DNA from: Lachancea dasiensis
Taxonomy: Eukaryota; Ascomycota; Saccharomycetes; Saccharomycetales; Saccharomycetaceae
Direction of reading: 5' to 3'
NCBI GenBank assembly: GCA_900074725.1
Contig: LT598461.1
Location: 682,001 to 746,000, forward strand
Length of the DNA: 64,000 nucleotides
The notes under the pieces were generated by a model, which was given only the letters and a program-made list of their open reading frames with translations, was not told the origin of the DNA and did not search any database. Positions within the stretch are counted from its first letter, which is position 1. Every line of letters begins with the position of its first letter. A program made the position numbers and the translations under genes. Below are positions 37,637 to 47,631 of this stretch, one piece after another.

Positions 37637-40600
37637 TCATAGTAGTTCCGACGCATTTTCCCAATTTTCGTCATCCTCTGGGATAGTTGCAGGAATAGTC
37701 GCTGGAATTACGATGGCATGGCTTTTAGACTCTCTGCCTGTCTCGAATTCTTGATCACTTTCCACGTTTCTGTCGTCAAAAACTTGTCGTTCGTGGTTTG
37801 CAGAAGCCAGACGCCGCTTCGGAGCAGCGGTCCCACTGAATGCTGTCTCGTCTATGATGGAAGCAAATGTGGATCCCAGAGCATCTTTGTTCAATGAAAT
37901 CCGATTTTCAATGGACACCGTGCCGAGAAGGCCAATATTCAAAAGGCTCTTTAGTTTTACAACGTATACTAAAAGCTCCCTCTCGATGTCTTCCATGTTT
38001 TCATCAGATATGCTGTTGAGATTTACATCCTCGCCTTCAAGGCGATCTAATTGAACATCCAACTCTTTCGCCCTCAAGCTTTCCAAAAACAAGAAAGTAT
38101 TAAGTAAAGACTGTTCCAAAGAATGGTCCACAATTATTGGGTAGTCTTGATGTATTGCTTGCTTCCACTCAATATCTTTCTCAGGGATGTTCAGCTCAAA
38201 CATTTTGTAAGCAATCATGCAATCCGACAAGGTGTTGCACATTGTCCAATTGATGTGCAGCAAAGTGTGCAGTTCATCGACTTGGGAGCTTTGTAGCTCG
38301 TTCAAGTCGTACGCTAACTGATGAATTATGTTCGAGACCATTTGAAGGACTTGGCTGGACAAAGGACTGGCTTCAGGATTATTTTGTAAAATTTCAAACC
38401 AACGCTGTAGACTCCAAGTAACGACTAAAGTGAGAATCTTAAAGTCCACAGCCTTGACACTATCATTTTCTAACAGGTGTAGTACGAGTGGCAACCTGTT
38501 GACTACCTTGTCAAAGAAAAGACGAATAATCTCTTGATTGAAATCTAATGGTACCACCTTACCTAAAAGAACGAGTTTATTGATGTAGAGCTCGTAGACA
38601 TTTGTGAGGAGCTCGTCAATATCAGTATCTTCAAAAGAGTCAGCTTTTGTCTCCAAAAACAATTGCAAAGGGATACGAACCTGGTCAACCTGATTTTTCC
38701 AAGTGTCGTTTATTTGAGGTATGCCCAAGCTTTTGTGAAATTGCAAAATGTGAGCAAACGAGGACCGTTTAATGTCGCTTTCATCGTTAGTAAACTGCGA
38801 TCTATCGAAGTTTTTCACAATCGCGTCGATTACCTGCTGGAACTCTGACTCTAAGTGGGCACTCACCCATTCCTCGTAAGTGAAAAGTGAGTACATGCTG
38901 AACAGATAGTGCATGACGATTCCAGAATGTAGTGGCAAAGACGCAAATAGCTTAGCTAGATGGTGGATAGCAATGGCTGCATTTTCCGTCTTATTAGCAT
39001 TCTTTTTAATGGCCCCGCCATGACAGAGGCCACTTAAAACTACAGTATATTGTGTAATAGAATCATCCTCATTTGGTAATAGTAGTGCTTTTTGGCCCTC
39101 TTCTTCTTCACTCATAATATCAGCAAACCCCTGGAAGTCCCCCTCGAACGTCAACAACTGGCACATCGTGGCAATTAATGCTCCAAAATACGGTTCAAGA
39201 AATTCTGCTGCTTGAAAAATCAAGCGATTTCTATCTTGTTCCGAACATTCAACCCTGCCGTCCGTGAGATGGCTCGATAGAGCTTTAGTCAAGCTTTTCA
39301 TGAAAAACCCGGCCTGAACGATGTCGTGTGGCTTTAGAACTTTTGATTTAGAAGGGAAGTTATGCGATTCAAGTAAGGTCTCCATTTTATCTTTTTGTGT
39401 TGTGGCAAAAAACTTGGCTACTGCACTCAATAGTTTAGCATTCCTGGCGACTGACGAGATATCAACTTTCTGGTATGTGAACAGCAGACTTGACACCCGG
39501 GAAATGTCATTGTCATCAAGATAGCCAAATGAGTTAATCTGAGTCAGCACTTGAATCGCTGTTATTCGAACGTGCATGTCGATATCTTTGAGCGAAATTT
39601 CAACGATTCTTTGTTTAAATCTCTCGAAGAATTGTCTCAGCGCAGCACTGCCTACCTTGTGCTTGCTACGCTTGCTGTCAAAGCGAACAATTTCCAACAG
39701 AACTTTGAGTACTTGGGATCGTACGGTAGACGATAGATCTGATAGAAGCCAGCCAAAGTACTTGAGGAAAGTGACCTTTAAAAAATAGCCGGGATATTTC
39801 TCCAGCCAAGTTGCCAAATGAACCATCGAGTCCGCTCTTATGTCTTCATCGACATCTTTGAATCGATGCACAAAGGCCAGCTTGATGATATTGTCAATAC
39901 TGACTTCAACTTCAGACTTTGAGGCCTCTATTTCGGCGATAGTACTTTCCAGTTTTTCAGCAGTTTTAGCATTAGCTCTTTTTTTTTTCTGCTCTAAGCT
40001 TAGCTGTCGTCTAAGTTTCATGAGGTAGTTGTTTTCGAGGCTCACACTGAGTTCTGTCAGATAGTCCTGGAAAGAGTACATGCAGAGAGTCGCAATGTGT
40101 CGTAGACACCTAATTTTGCTTACCGAAAAGGAGGACAGCCAAGTTAAAAGGTCTAACATTAGAGACTGACTCGCTCCTTGAGAGTTAGTATTTTCTTCAT
40201 ACAAAAGACCCTGTTCGTTTGCGAGTTCGATCAACTTATGCATAAACTCCATATAGTTTTGATACAACGTCTTGTACTTGGCACGACGTTTATGTGTTTT
40301 GCTCAGAAGCAAATACGACTCGTGAAGCTCTTGCCTTTGGAACATAATTTGTATCTCCGCTACGGTTTCGTTGGCGGTGTCATTCGACGCAACGTCATGC
40401 TCTTGAACTTGGACCAGGGACCCACAGCAGTTGAGCAACAGGTTCACAAATTCTTGGAGAGCTTTAGTTCTGTTAGCTGAGTACGACTCAAGCCACCTGT
40501 TCGCCAATTCTTCCAAAGAAGAATCTTCTGAGTTTGCCAGGATCGAGAAAAGCTCCGTGGGTGCGAAATCTTGTTGCATTTGGATGAAAGCTTCGCGACT

Positions 40601-40933
40601 TTTCTTCGAATATCGGTTGAGATTGGAAGTCGAGACTTTGGCTCTTTTAGAGCTCTTTTTGTCGAATGCCTGCTTCAAACCTTGGCCTTTCTTAGAAGCA
40701 CGTTTCCGTTTGTTAGCTTGGGGCTCCTGGTAATCTTCGTCATCGCCCTCCTCACTATAAGCTTCGCCGTCACTGCCCCTGGGACTGTCATGGACGGTGA
40801 CTCTGTCGATATCGGAGCCAAAATCGATGTCTTCATCCATATGTACCAGACCCATCGAATCCATGTGTTCGCTTTCATTATCAGCCGCAGACGACTTATC
40901 ACGGATCCTTGTGGATCGCCGAGTTTCAGACAT
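37637..40933 (-). CDS. IRR1: Irr1/Scc3 cohesin subunit
   Basis: A HEAT-repeat (STAG/SA-type) cohesin subunit that binds Scc1 and DNA and is needed for sister-chromatid cohesion. The 1098-residue protein (S. cerevisiae 1150) starts with an acidic and then basic disordered region (about 1-110, including NKRKRASKKGQGLK). The STAG domain follows (about 130-270), then the stromalin conserved domain (about 355-425: AFVHRFKDVDEDIRADSMVH and KVTFLKYFGWLLSDLSSTVR), and a long helical C-terminal part. The start is the ATG at 40933. An MCB box about 100 bp upstream suggests G1/S-timed transcription. Confidence 0.95.
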   Translation of the reverse strand: MSETRRSTRIRDKSSAADNESEHMDSMGLVHMDEDIDFGSDIDRVTVHDSPRGSDGEAYSEEGDDEDYQEPQANKRKRASKKGQGLKQAFDKKSSKRAKVSTSNLNRYSKKSREAFIQMQQDFAPTELFSILANSEDSSLEELANRWLESYSANRTKALQEFVNLLLNCCGSLVQVQEHDVASNDTANETVAEIQIMFQRQELHESYLLLSKTHKRRAKYKTLYQNYMEFMHKLIELANEQGLLYEENTNSQGASQSLMLDLLTWLSSFSVSKIRCLRHIATLCMYSFQDYLTELSVSLENNYLMKLRRQLSLEQKKKRANAKTAEKLESTIAEIEASKSEVEVSIDNIIKLAFVHRFKDVDEDIRADSMVHLATWLEKYPGYFLKVTFLKYFGWLLSDLSSTVRSQVLKVLLEIVRFDSKRSKHKVGSAALRQFFERFKQRIVEISLKDIDMHVRITAIQVLTQINSFGYLDDNDISRVSSLLFTYQKVDISSVARNAKLLSAVAKFFATTQKDKMETLLESHNFPSKSKVLKPHDIVQAGFFMKSLTKALSSHLTDGRVECSEQDRNRLIFQAAEFLEPYFGALIATMCQLLTFEGDFQGFADIMSEEEEGQKALLLPNEDDSITQYTVVLSGLCHGGAIKKNANKTENAAIAIHHLAKLFASLPLHSGIVMHYLFSMYSLFTYEEWVSAHLESEFQQVIDAIVKNFDRSQFTNDESDIKRSSFAHILQFHKSLGIPQINDTWKNQVDQVRIPLQLFLETKADSFEDTDIDELLTNVYELYINKLVLLGKVVPLDFNQEIIRLFFDKVVNRLPLVLHLLENDSVKAVDFKILTLVVTWSLQRWFEILQNNPEASPLSSQVLQMVSNIIHQLAYDLNELQSSQVDELHTLLHINWTMCNTLSDCMIAYKMFELNIPEKDIEWKQAIHQDYPIIVDHSLEQSLLNTFLFLESLRAKELDVQLDRLEGEDVNLNSISDENMEDIERELLVYVVKLKSLLNIGLLGTVSIENRISLNKDALGSTFASIIDETAFSGTAAPKRRLASANHERQVFDDRNVESDQEFETGRESKSHAIVIPATIPATIPEDDENWENASELL

Positions 40934-41447
40934 TCTTGGAGTAGCACTGAGGTTGCTGCTTGTAATTATGAGCTATATGGAGGAGTGTTTATATGTTTCA
41001 AGGCGGTTGTTTTGTCTATGATGTGTCCAGACGCGTAATCTGTGAGAGGACAGAAATTAAAGTAAATATGTTTGGCGTCAAGATTAATATCATTATTAAC
41101 GTATGTGTCACGCAACCAGGCATGTAACTGGGAAGGCATCGATTGGATATAAACCACTTAGATCAGATTGTATATTCAAGCGCCCGCGCGTGTAGGTAAT
41201 GTGACATATCATAATAGTGACATGAACCGTGCCAGCATCTCCAGTGGGCGTCAATTGAAAAATTAAAAAAAATCCCCACCTAAGGATTAGAAAGAAAAGG
41301 CATATTAGGTTAGCAAATGAAGGTTTAATTAGCAGCCGAGAGAGAAGAACGGTGACAGCCCGCAAGTCGCATAGTAGGGTATGTGGCTTGGCGAAACCAT
41401 ATGAGAAAATAGAAAAAAAATTCCAGAAGGGACCCAAATTACCGCTG
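40934..41447. promoter_or_regulatory. IRR1 promoter with MCB box
   Basis: A 514-bp spacer upstream of IRR1. ACGCGT at 41031-41036 is a perfect MluI cell-cycle box (MBF site), 98 bp upstream of the IRR1 ATG; a second ACGCG core (reverse strand, near 41186-41192) is present. Cohesin genes of S. cerevisiae are MBF targets at G1/S. No gene was seen. Confidence 0.6.
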
Positions 41448-42290
41448 TCAGCCACTCCAGTACATCTTCACACGCTTAACCACGGACACCAGCGATCGAA
41501 GACGTTTCTGAGACGCAGGTGTAGTTTGCTCCTCGAGTTCCTGAGAGTCGTATTCGCCGTCTGCAGGTTCGGCTTGGCCAACATGCTCCTGCGATTCGCA
41601 GCTTTCGTGTCCCGTCAGGTCGAGATTCTCAGTACTACTGAGCTCGTCCTGCGAGGAGACGTGGATGTAGTCGTGTTCCACAGGCGGTGCATGTGGTGCC
41701 CGGCTAGAAGAAGACGTAGTCTTGGAACTAACAGCGTTGAAGGTTGACGAATTCGTGGGCACTGGATCCGCCTCGGTGGATTTATCGCTCAGCTTGGCGC
41801 TGCTATTTTGGCACGGTTGCGGATCGCGGGAGGTTGGTGGCACAGACTTGCTTCCCGGAACAGGGTCCGTGTGGATGACGCTAGAAATCGTAATATCGTC
41901 TAGGCACTCATCGTTGTGATCCTGCAATCGTAGGACGTTGTTGACGAGCCCCCTGCTGTCCGTCTCCGTCTCGAAGTACGACAGCGTAACCCATTCTCTA
42001 TCATTGATCACAAACTGGACGTATCACACAAAGTTAGTAAAACTCGTCTTCTTGTTTCACGCAGGCGTGCGCACCAAGATCTCCTCCTCCTATCGCTTTC
42101 ATACCTTAAATGTTATGAGGCCCGAGCCTGCATCTGGAATAGACACCGTGTAATTCTTGTCACTGTCGTTGTAGTTCAAAACGTGTTTCGTATGCTCCCA
42201 GTTGTCAAAACTCCCGGTTATCACTACCTTGTCATTGTGCGAAAAATCGCCCAAGGCGTGGGCAGGAATTCTTAGGACATGCATTGTCAT
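41448..42290 (-). CDS. Spliced CBM48/AMPK-glycogen-binding-domain protein (YIL024C position)
   Basis: The gene is complement(join(41448..42014,42105..42290)), 250 residues. Exon 1 encodes MTMHVLRIPAHALG..VVITGSFDNWEH and ends ..LITFK; the 90-nt intron has GTATGA (42104-42099), TACTAAC (rc of 42032-42038) and CAG ending at 42015; exon 2 continues FVINDREWVTL. The join rebuilds a CBM48 (E-set) fold, as in AMPK-beta, Crp1 and Mdg1: (V/I)TGSFD.W, then F.FVI..REWV. The exon 2 tail (about 100-250) is S/T/E-rich and disordered, ending SVVKRVKMYWSG. Between IRR1 and YKE4 it occupies the place of S. cerevisiae YIL024C (function unknown). Whether the domain binds glycan or has another role is open. Confidence 0.75.
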
Positions 42291-42616
42291 CTTGTGTATA
42301 GCTTGTGCGACTTTAATTGATCCTACAAAGTGGACTCAAGAGCTGAAATATGTTGTTCAGTCCAATAAATGTTGTTCGATCTGGAAATCCTTAACGATTT
42401 ATCCTCTTGTAGCTAAAGTGTCCCCCTCTTTGATTGGGGCTTCACAGGCAATGGTGACAGCATTGGAAAAAGTGATCTTGAAAACGAGTAGATGTGCGAG
42501 TAGAGGAGGGAGTAGAAAAACAACCAGCGATCCGAATAACAGATGGTGGACGCAGGTTTGGCAAGCATAGCCTGAGTCGATAATGGGTGCCTTGTGATAT
42601 TCTCTGTATACTGGTT
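42291..42616. other. Upstream region of the CBM48 gene and 3' end of YKE4
   Basis: A 326-bp spacer holding the promoter of the CBM48 gene and the YKE4 terminator. Overlapping short frames on both strands look random. Confidence 0.4.
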
Positions 42617-43819
42617 TCATTCGTTTAGGCTCATCCATGCCATCAGAGCGAAACCTAGGAGTACACTAATAAGTTGCAGCCCGGTATATGCAAGTTCTTG
42701 GTTTTTAGTTTCTGCACTAGTGTTTAGTAGTTCTGGGACGATACCGACTGTTGAGATGAACAACAGCCCACCTGTTGTGATTGGCAGCATAGCGTCAGCC
42801 GCCGATACACCCCAAAGGACACCTGGACCAACAGCCGTCGCAGTGCAGCCATTGAAGCTGAGTTCGTTGGCCAAACAGCCACACATCGTGCCCATCAAGG
42901 CCCCAAGAGCACCCATGCTTTGAAATTTCAAGGCGCCGCTGAAAGTCAAGCCCGAGGCCAGCAAAATAGCAAAGTCGCCGAGCTCATGCGGGATCTCGTG
43001 CACCAGTACTGCGACCGTAGTGACCACCCCGGTACTGCGAGATTTGTAGAACGACGAGGCCAATGCAAAGCCATCCGTGAGGTTGTGCGCGAATGCTGAC
43101 ACCAAGCTCAAATAGGCGGATGTCTTGAGCGAGGCGGACGTCTGGACCTCGCTCTTGACTGCATCTGGCGAGTCGTCCGACGGTGTTTGGGACTTCAGCT
43201 CCGGAACCGGAAGATGGGAGTGAGAATGCGAATGCCCATGAGTGTGTCCATGCACGCCAGTTTCTTGAGGTGAACCGAAATTTATCAAGCGGAAGGTCTT
43301 GTCAATAGCCATAAACAGAAGAAATCCAATGAACATCAACACTCCAAGAACTGTATGGCGCATGGGGTCTTGATCCCCAGCCCCCAACTTCCAGCTATGT
43401 GGTTCTAACGCAGACAGCAAATCACTGGCGATTTCATGTGTGGCATCAAACTGCGGAAGCTGCGCGATCGCTTGGGGCAACCCACCAAGGTCAATACCTT
43501 CCCCATTTACTGTGAATATCGCTGGCAATAAGTGTAAAAGGATATCCCCAAATAAGGTGCCGAAAGCGAAAGCTACCATTAGCGAGAGAAACATGCTCTT
43601 TTGAGACTTCCTAAAGGCTGGGATGACAGAGACAATCACACATGGAGCAATTGAAATGTACGCGGTTGCCAAAAGCGCATTGTAGCGAGCGGAATAAGGG
43701 AAAAGGTGTTTTGACAATACTGCTGTCAAGCTGGACTCAACGCCTGCTTTTCCACCATGGGAATGCCCAGCATGAGCTAAAACACAACTTATCAAAGTAG
43801 ACAGAACGGCCAGGACCAT
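42617..43819 (-). CDS. YKE4: Yke4-like ZIP-family zinc transporter of the ER
   Basis: A 400-residue ZIP (SLC39A7/KE4-type) transporter that balances zinc between cytosol and the secretory pathway. The start at 43819 gives a signal peptide MVLAVLSTLISCVLA followed by a metal-binding HAGHSHGG. Transmembrane helices are seen throughout. The large cytosolic loop (about 195-225) is histidine-rich (GVHGHTHGHSHSHSH), and the catalytic helix carries the ZIP signature HEIPHELGDFAILLASG (about 271-287). A second motif NLTDGFALA lies just before. S. cerevisiae Yke4 has 346 residues. The upstream TTG-initiated extension is ignored. It is divergent from VPS38 across 195 bp. Confidence 0.93.
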   Translation of the reverse strand: MVLAVLSTLISCVLAHAGHSHGGKAGVESSLTAVLSKHLFPYSARYNALLATAYISIAPCVIVSVIPAFRKSQKSMFLSLMVAFAFGTLFGDILLHLLPAIFTVNGEGIDLGGLPQAIAQLPQFDATHEIASDLLSALEPHSWKLGAGDQDPMRHTVLGVLMFIGFLLFMAIDKTFRLINFGSPQETGVHGHTHGHSHSHSHLPVPELKSQTPSDDSPDAVKSEVQTSASLKTSAYLSLVSAFAHNLTDGFALASSFYKSRSTGVVTTVAVLVHEIPHELGDFAILLASGLTFSGALKFQSMGALGALMGTMCGCLANELSFNGCTATAVGPGVLWGVSAADAMLPITTGGLLFISTVGIVPELLNTSAETKNQELAYTGLQLISVLLGFALMAWMSLNE

Positions 43820-44014
43820 GGTGACAGTTGAGAAAGCTAAAGGGCAATATAGCGAGGTTTTCAAAGTTTTGGCAGAATTCTACTATAATGTTGGTTTGAG
43901 GTGTGTATAAGTATAATATATATGATGCGTTTGAATGTCGAAATTTCTAGCCCACCATCATACTGATGATCGACAAATGAAATCCGAACACAACACATGC
44001 CAAAATCGATAGTC

Positions 44015-45293
44015 ATGTACCTACTGAAAGTATGCTGATCCATGGTGTCATGCCTTTAATTTAAGTAAAGTTTACTAACAATGTCTTTTCCAGCGGAAGC
44101 TACGACATCTTAACGCCATTTCGGTATACAACGTTTCCATTGTCAGAGATCCGGCAACGTCAGAAGACGTGGTTAGAACGATACCCAACATCTTTGTGGT
44201 GATTGAGGATATGAAAGAAACGTGTCTGTACGCGAGTGAAATACAACCAGGATCTCGATTCTGCACGCAGTTCAACGAAATGCCACATTTACCGTATACC
44301 CTATCAAAAATCAGACTGAAAATCATTGGCCAAGTGCCAGAAACTCTTCTCAGGCAAACTCAAGATCCTGTCTGGACGCTTTTAGCCAGCTACGTTCTTG
44401 ACTTCGCCCACTTGAGTCCCGTACTGGCCGCTGATGCGACACAGAGTCCTAAACATGGGATAAATGTACCAGTCTTGCATTTTGCAGACGGTTCTTTCAG
44501 CATACAGGGAGAATTTGTTCAAGGACAGTCTACAACGAACCTGGTGGGAGAGCGCTACGTCAAGAGTTTCAGCTTTAATGGTGCTCTTAAATTGAACAAA
44601 TTGATGGAGTACTGCACCCAACTCCAAGCAGATCTTGACGAACTATCTCATAAGATTGATACTGCAGTAATTGAGCTTCCAAAACCAATTCAAAAAGGCT
44701 TTCTGATAAGCGCACAGAAGCAGTTGGAAAGTGAAGTCAGATCACGAAAGGAGAAAGCAAAATTACTAGAGGCTATGTGTGCTGCAGAACCTTTCTCTCT
44801 GCCCGAATCAACGGAAGAAACTCGAACTAAGGAAGAATATGGGTCCATATACTCAGAGTATACAAACATACTTCACGACTTGCGATTATTTGAAGCCCAA
44901 AAAATTGGACAGCTCCTGGTGGCATTGTACAAGACGGGGCTATGTGCACCAGATGGGTTCATCACACCTCATAGCAAGGGTGAGTCTGTTTACAACATAC
45001 AACTAAAAAAGGTCGACAGCTCCGCGATACTAAACCGTGCTGATCGTTTGTCCAGTAATACATTACTTGGCTACTACTTGCTCTTCGTTCAGGTTTTAGC
45101 AAGTAGAATTCTATACCTGCCTCTTCCTCATCATCTTTCGTTCTATGGGAGTACATCTGTCATTGACAACAAATTACCGTTGTACCTGAATATGTCGAGT
45201 ACACAGCAACATATTTCTGACTTCGAAAGAGCCCTCGATTGTTTTAATCTGGACGTTATGCAAGTTAGCCAGTTCTTGGAACGCCATCGTTGA
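44015..45293 (+). CDS. VPS38: Vps38-like subunit of PI3-kinase complex II, spliced
   Basis: The gene is join(44015..44029,44094..45293), 404 residues. Exon 1 is MYLLK; the 64-nt intron has GTATGC, TACTAAC (44073-44079) and CAG ending at 44093; exon 2 begins RKLRHLNAISVYNVSI, which fits the N-terminus of Vps38. The protein has a C2-like N-terminal half, a coiled coil at about 180-240, and a C-terminal BARA2-type domain. With Vps34, Vps15 and Vps30 it makes PI3P on endosomes for vacuolar sorting. S. cerevisiae Vps38 has 439 residues and is followed by DCR2 in convergent orientation, as here. The 3' ends of VPS38 and DCR2 overlap by 29 bp. Confidence 0.8.
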
Positions 45294-47013
45294 CTAGCAC
45301 TTGTACATCAAAGGGGCTTGTTGGCGAACTATTAAGAACTTTCCAAGTCACAATACTTCTTTCAGAGAAGTCAAGTTGATAGACTCGGATCCGACGCTCT
45401 GTCCCACCATACCCAGCATACCCACCTTCACCGGCGGCACCCCCAAAACATAGCCATATTTTGTCCTCATTCGCGGGCGATTGAGAATCATCAAGTAGAC
45501 AATAATCATTGCAATGATCATGACCGACGCTGGTAATCTTAACGCCCAGTTGTCTTAAAATCTTTATTCCGTTTGAATTATACCTGGGCGCCGTTACTCC
45601 CTCCTTGAGATTGCCGATCATTGGGTTATCGTAGTCAGGAGAATTCTTGGATCGGAAGTTCACATATTCCGGCAGCGGAATGTGGAAAAATGCCATGGAT
45701 AACGAATCTTCCTGAGATTCCAACGTGTTTTCGAATCCTTGCATAAAGCTCCATTGCTCCTCCTTAATCCAGTCATACCCGGGGTATGCCTTTGGATTCG
45801 GAGAGTACTTATGAGCATCTAAGAAGTATAGTACAGATGCAGGGTTATCATTTTTGTCATAGACGTAATGCATATAATTTCCCACACCGAAAGAGTTGTC
45901 CTTAGTATCACGCTCACTTGTTTTGAATAGCGAGTAAGGTAACCCTTCAACAAATTGAGATAGTTGCCATCTATCCAAGCTGCCCTCGTCGTCGTGGTTG
46001 CCCCACACCATGGCGTAAGGAATTCTCCTACTGATTACAGAATTGACTGCTTTTAGAAGGGCAGTGGCAGAGTCTAGGTAGCATTCATCGCCCATTATCT
46101 GATCGCCCGTGAAAACAACTAACTGTGGCTTCTCTGAATCTAAGACCTTTTCAATAAAAGAAACTGTCTTGGGGTCTGCACGACAGTTGTCGGTCTCCGG
46201 GAACTCGTCTCGACATTTTCCCTCTCCCACGCTAAAATGTAGGTCAGCTAACTGAACTATTTTGAAAGTATTCTCCTCGTTTGCCTGCAGTCTGTGCTGG
46301 GTTAAAGTCTTTACCAAAGAAGAGGGTTTCCTCATTGTGATGAATTTAGGTTCTTTGCCTACAGCTAATGGTGATTTCTTTGACATATGCCAGTCCAACC
46401 GGGGTTCTACGCTGTCTGAACCAAATAAGACGTCAATCTCGCTTACAAAATCACTTTGAGCAACAGAGTCACTTGTTAGACTTTGTAAAGAGAAGACAAA
46501 TTCAGGGTTGCTAGTAGCTGCCTGCTCAGCTTGGGGACGAAATCCATCTACAGCGAACACAGTCTCTTGAGAATGACTTAGAAAGGTGATGAGCTCGGAC
46601 ACCTCCACAGTTTCGTAAGTCAGGTAGTGGGCAGTCCCTGCCAATCGAAGCTTTCGCGACCGGGAGAGGTCCTTTCGAACAGTATGCAGTTCACTTTGTG
46701 CAAACAATTTAGGTCCGTGGCTCATCAAATGTCTCAAAAAGGAAGGGCAAAACTCCCCAAAATTGCCAACGTACAGACATGTAGAGATTCCCACGGAAGT
46801 GACATACTTTTGTTTCAAATCTTTATTTTTGAAAACATCAAGTAGTTTTAAGTTATCCTGGTCCTTGATACCACCCTCTTTTATCGCTATTCTAATCGAT
46901 GATCGAACCCCCAGGTCATACCAATGCACCCAGAACCTTACAATTGCGACAGGGAACAAAAAGAACAATAGAATTACCAGTGTCCGAATGTAACGCTTTG
47001 GCAATCCTAGCAT
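45265..47013 (-). CDS. DCR2: Dcr2-like metallophosphatase
   Basis: A 582-residue calcineurin-like phosphoesterase with an N-terminal membrane anchor (about 7-27, YIRTLVILLFFLFPVAIVRF). The five phosphoesterase blocks are all present: LADLHFS (about 257), VVFTGDQIMGDE (about 302), VWGNHDDEGS (about 336), AFFHIPLPEY (about 440) and SVGHDHCNDY (about 496). S. cerevisiae Dcr2 (578) promotes G1 progression and dephosphorylates Ire1; its WGD twin is SIA1, so this single gene is the pre-duplication form. It is convergent with and overlapping VPS38. Confidence 0.92.
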   Translation of the reverse strand: MLGLPKRYIRTLVILLFFLFPVAIVRFWVHWYDLGVRSSIRIAIKEGGIKDQDNLKLLDVFKNKDLKQKYVTSVGISTCLYVGNFGEFCPSFLRHLMSHGPKLFAQSELHTVRKDLSRSRKLRLAGTAHYLTYETVEVSELITFLSHSQETVFAVDGFRPQAEQAATSNPEFVFSLQSLTSDSVAQSDFVSEIDVLFGSDSVEPRLDWHMSKKSPLAVGKEPKFITMRKPSSLVKTLTQHRLQANEENTFKIVQLADLHFSVGEGKCRDEFPETDNCRADPKTVSFIEKVLDSEKPQLVVFTGDQIMGDECYLDSATALLKAVNSVISRRIPYAMVWGNHDDEGSLDRWQLSQFVEGLPYSLFKTSERDTKDNSFGVGNYMHYVYDKNDNPASVLYFLDAHKYSPNPKAYPGYDWIKEEQWSFMQGFENTLESQEDSLSMAFFHIPLPEYVNFRSKNSPDYDNPMIGNLKEGVTAPRYNSNGIKILRQLGVKITSVGHDHCNDYCLLDDSQSPANEDKIWLCFGGAAGEGGYAGYGGTERRIRVYQLDFSERSIVTWKVLNSSPTSPFDVQVLVNDGVPRTG

Positions 47014-47631
47014 ATCTTGAATAAGCCGTCACTGGCCACTAAACATCTTTAGACTTGGTGTCTTTTCCCCGGATTACTTGCTGAACCTTAGATGGAGAAT
47101 GGTTCAAGAGGGCTTTGAAGAATTAAGAGCATTCTGAACGATTGTCGTTTTGAGTTCCGGGCCAGCATATCGGGTAGTCAGCTCGCTGGGTGCCTCGCAA
47201 AAGACTCTTCAGAATCGAGAGGAGGTGATCTTGAACTAGTCGTAACACCTCCTTGATCTTCGTGTTCCCAAAGAAAAATACACTATGGTCAAACTGTACT
47301 TACGATTTTCTAAGCTATTCCCTAACTGTCTTGAAGTACTCGTTTCTGGCCTTCCTCCGTCCTTTCTGATTTCATCTTTACACCTTTATTAGTGACAAGA
47401 TCAAAAGTGCAACCTCTGGCTCCTTTCTCACAGTTTCAATCTGGTGCCTTCGACCATGATATTCCGCGTACACGAAAGAAATGCCCCCCCCCATCTAACA
47501 TATCACATTTGATATTGCTGCCGGAGATCCTTTGAACTTGCAGATTCGAAGCGGCTACTCGGAGTACACTTGTTGAAAACTAAAAGGTTAAAAGTGGATC
47601 TGCAATTTCACAGAATGGAGTGAAACACTTC
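47014..47631. other. DCR2 promoter region
   Basis: A 618-bp spacer upstream of DCR2. A C-run sits near 47483-47492, and one TGAAACA (47621-47627) matches the Ste12 element, but a single copy is uninformative. No gene was seen. Confidence 0.4.

Noticed and set aside
47621-47627. TGAAACA as a pheromone-response element
   Set aside because: Only one copy, 1.4 kb from STE11 with another gene between; a 7-mer is expected by chance in a window of this size.
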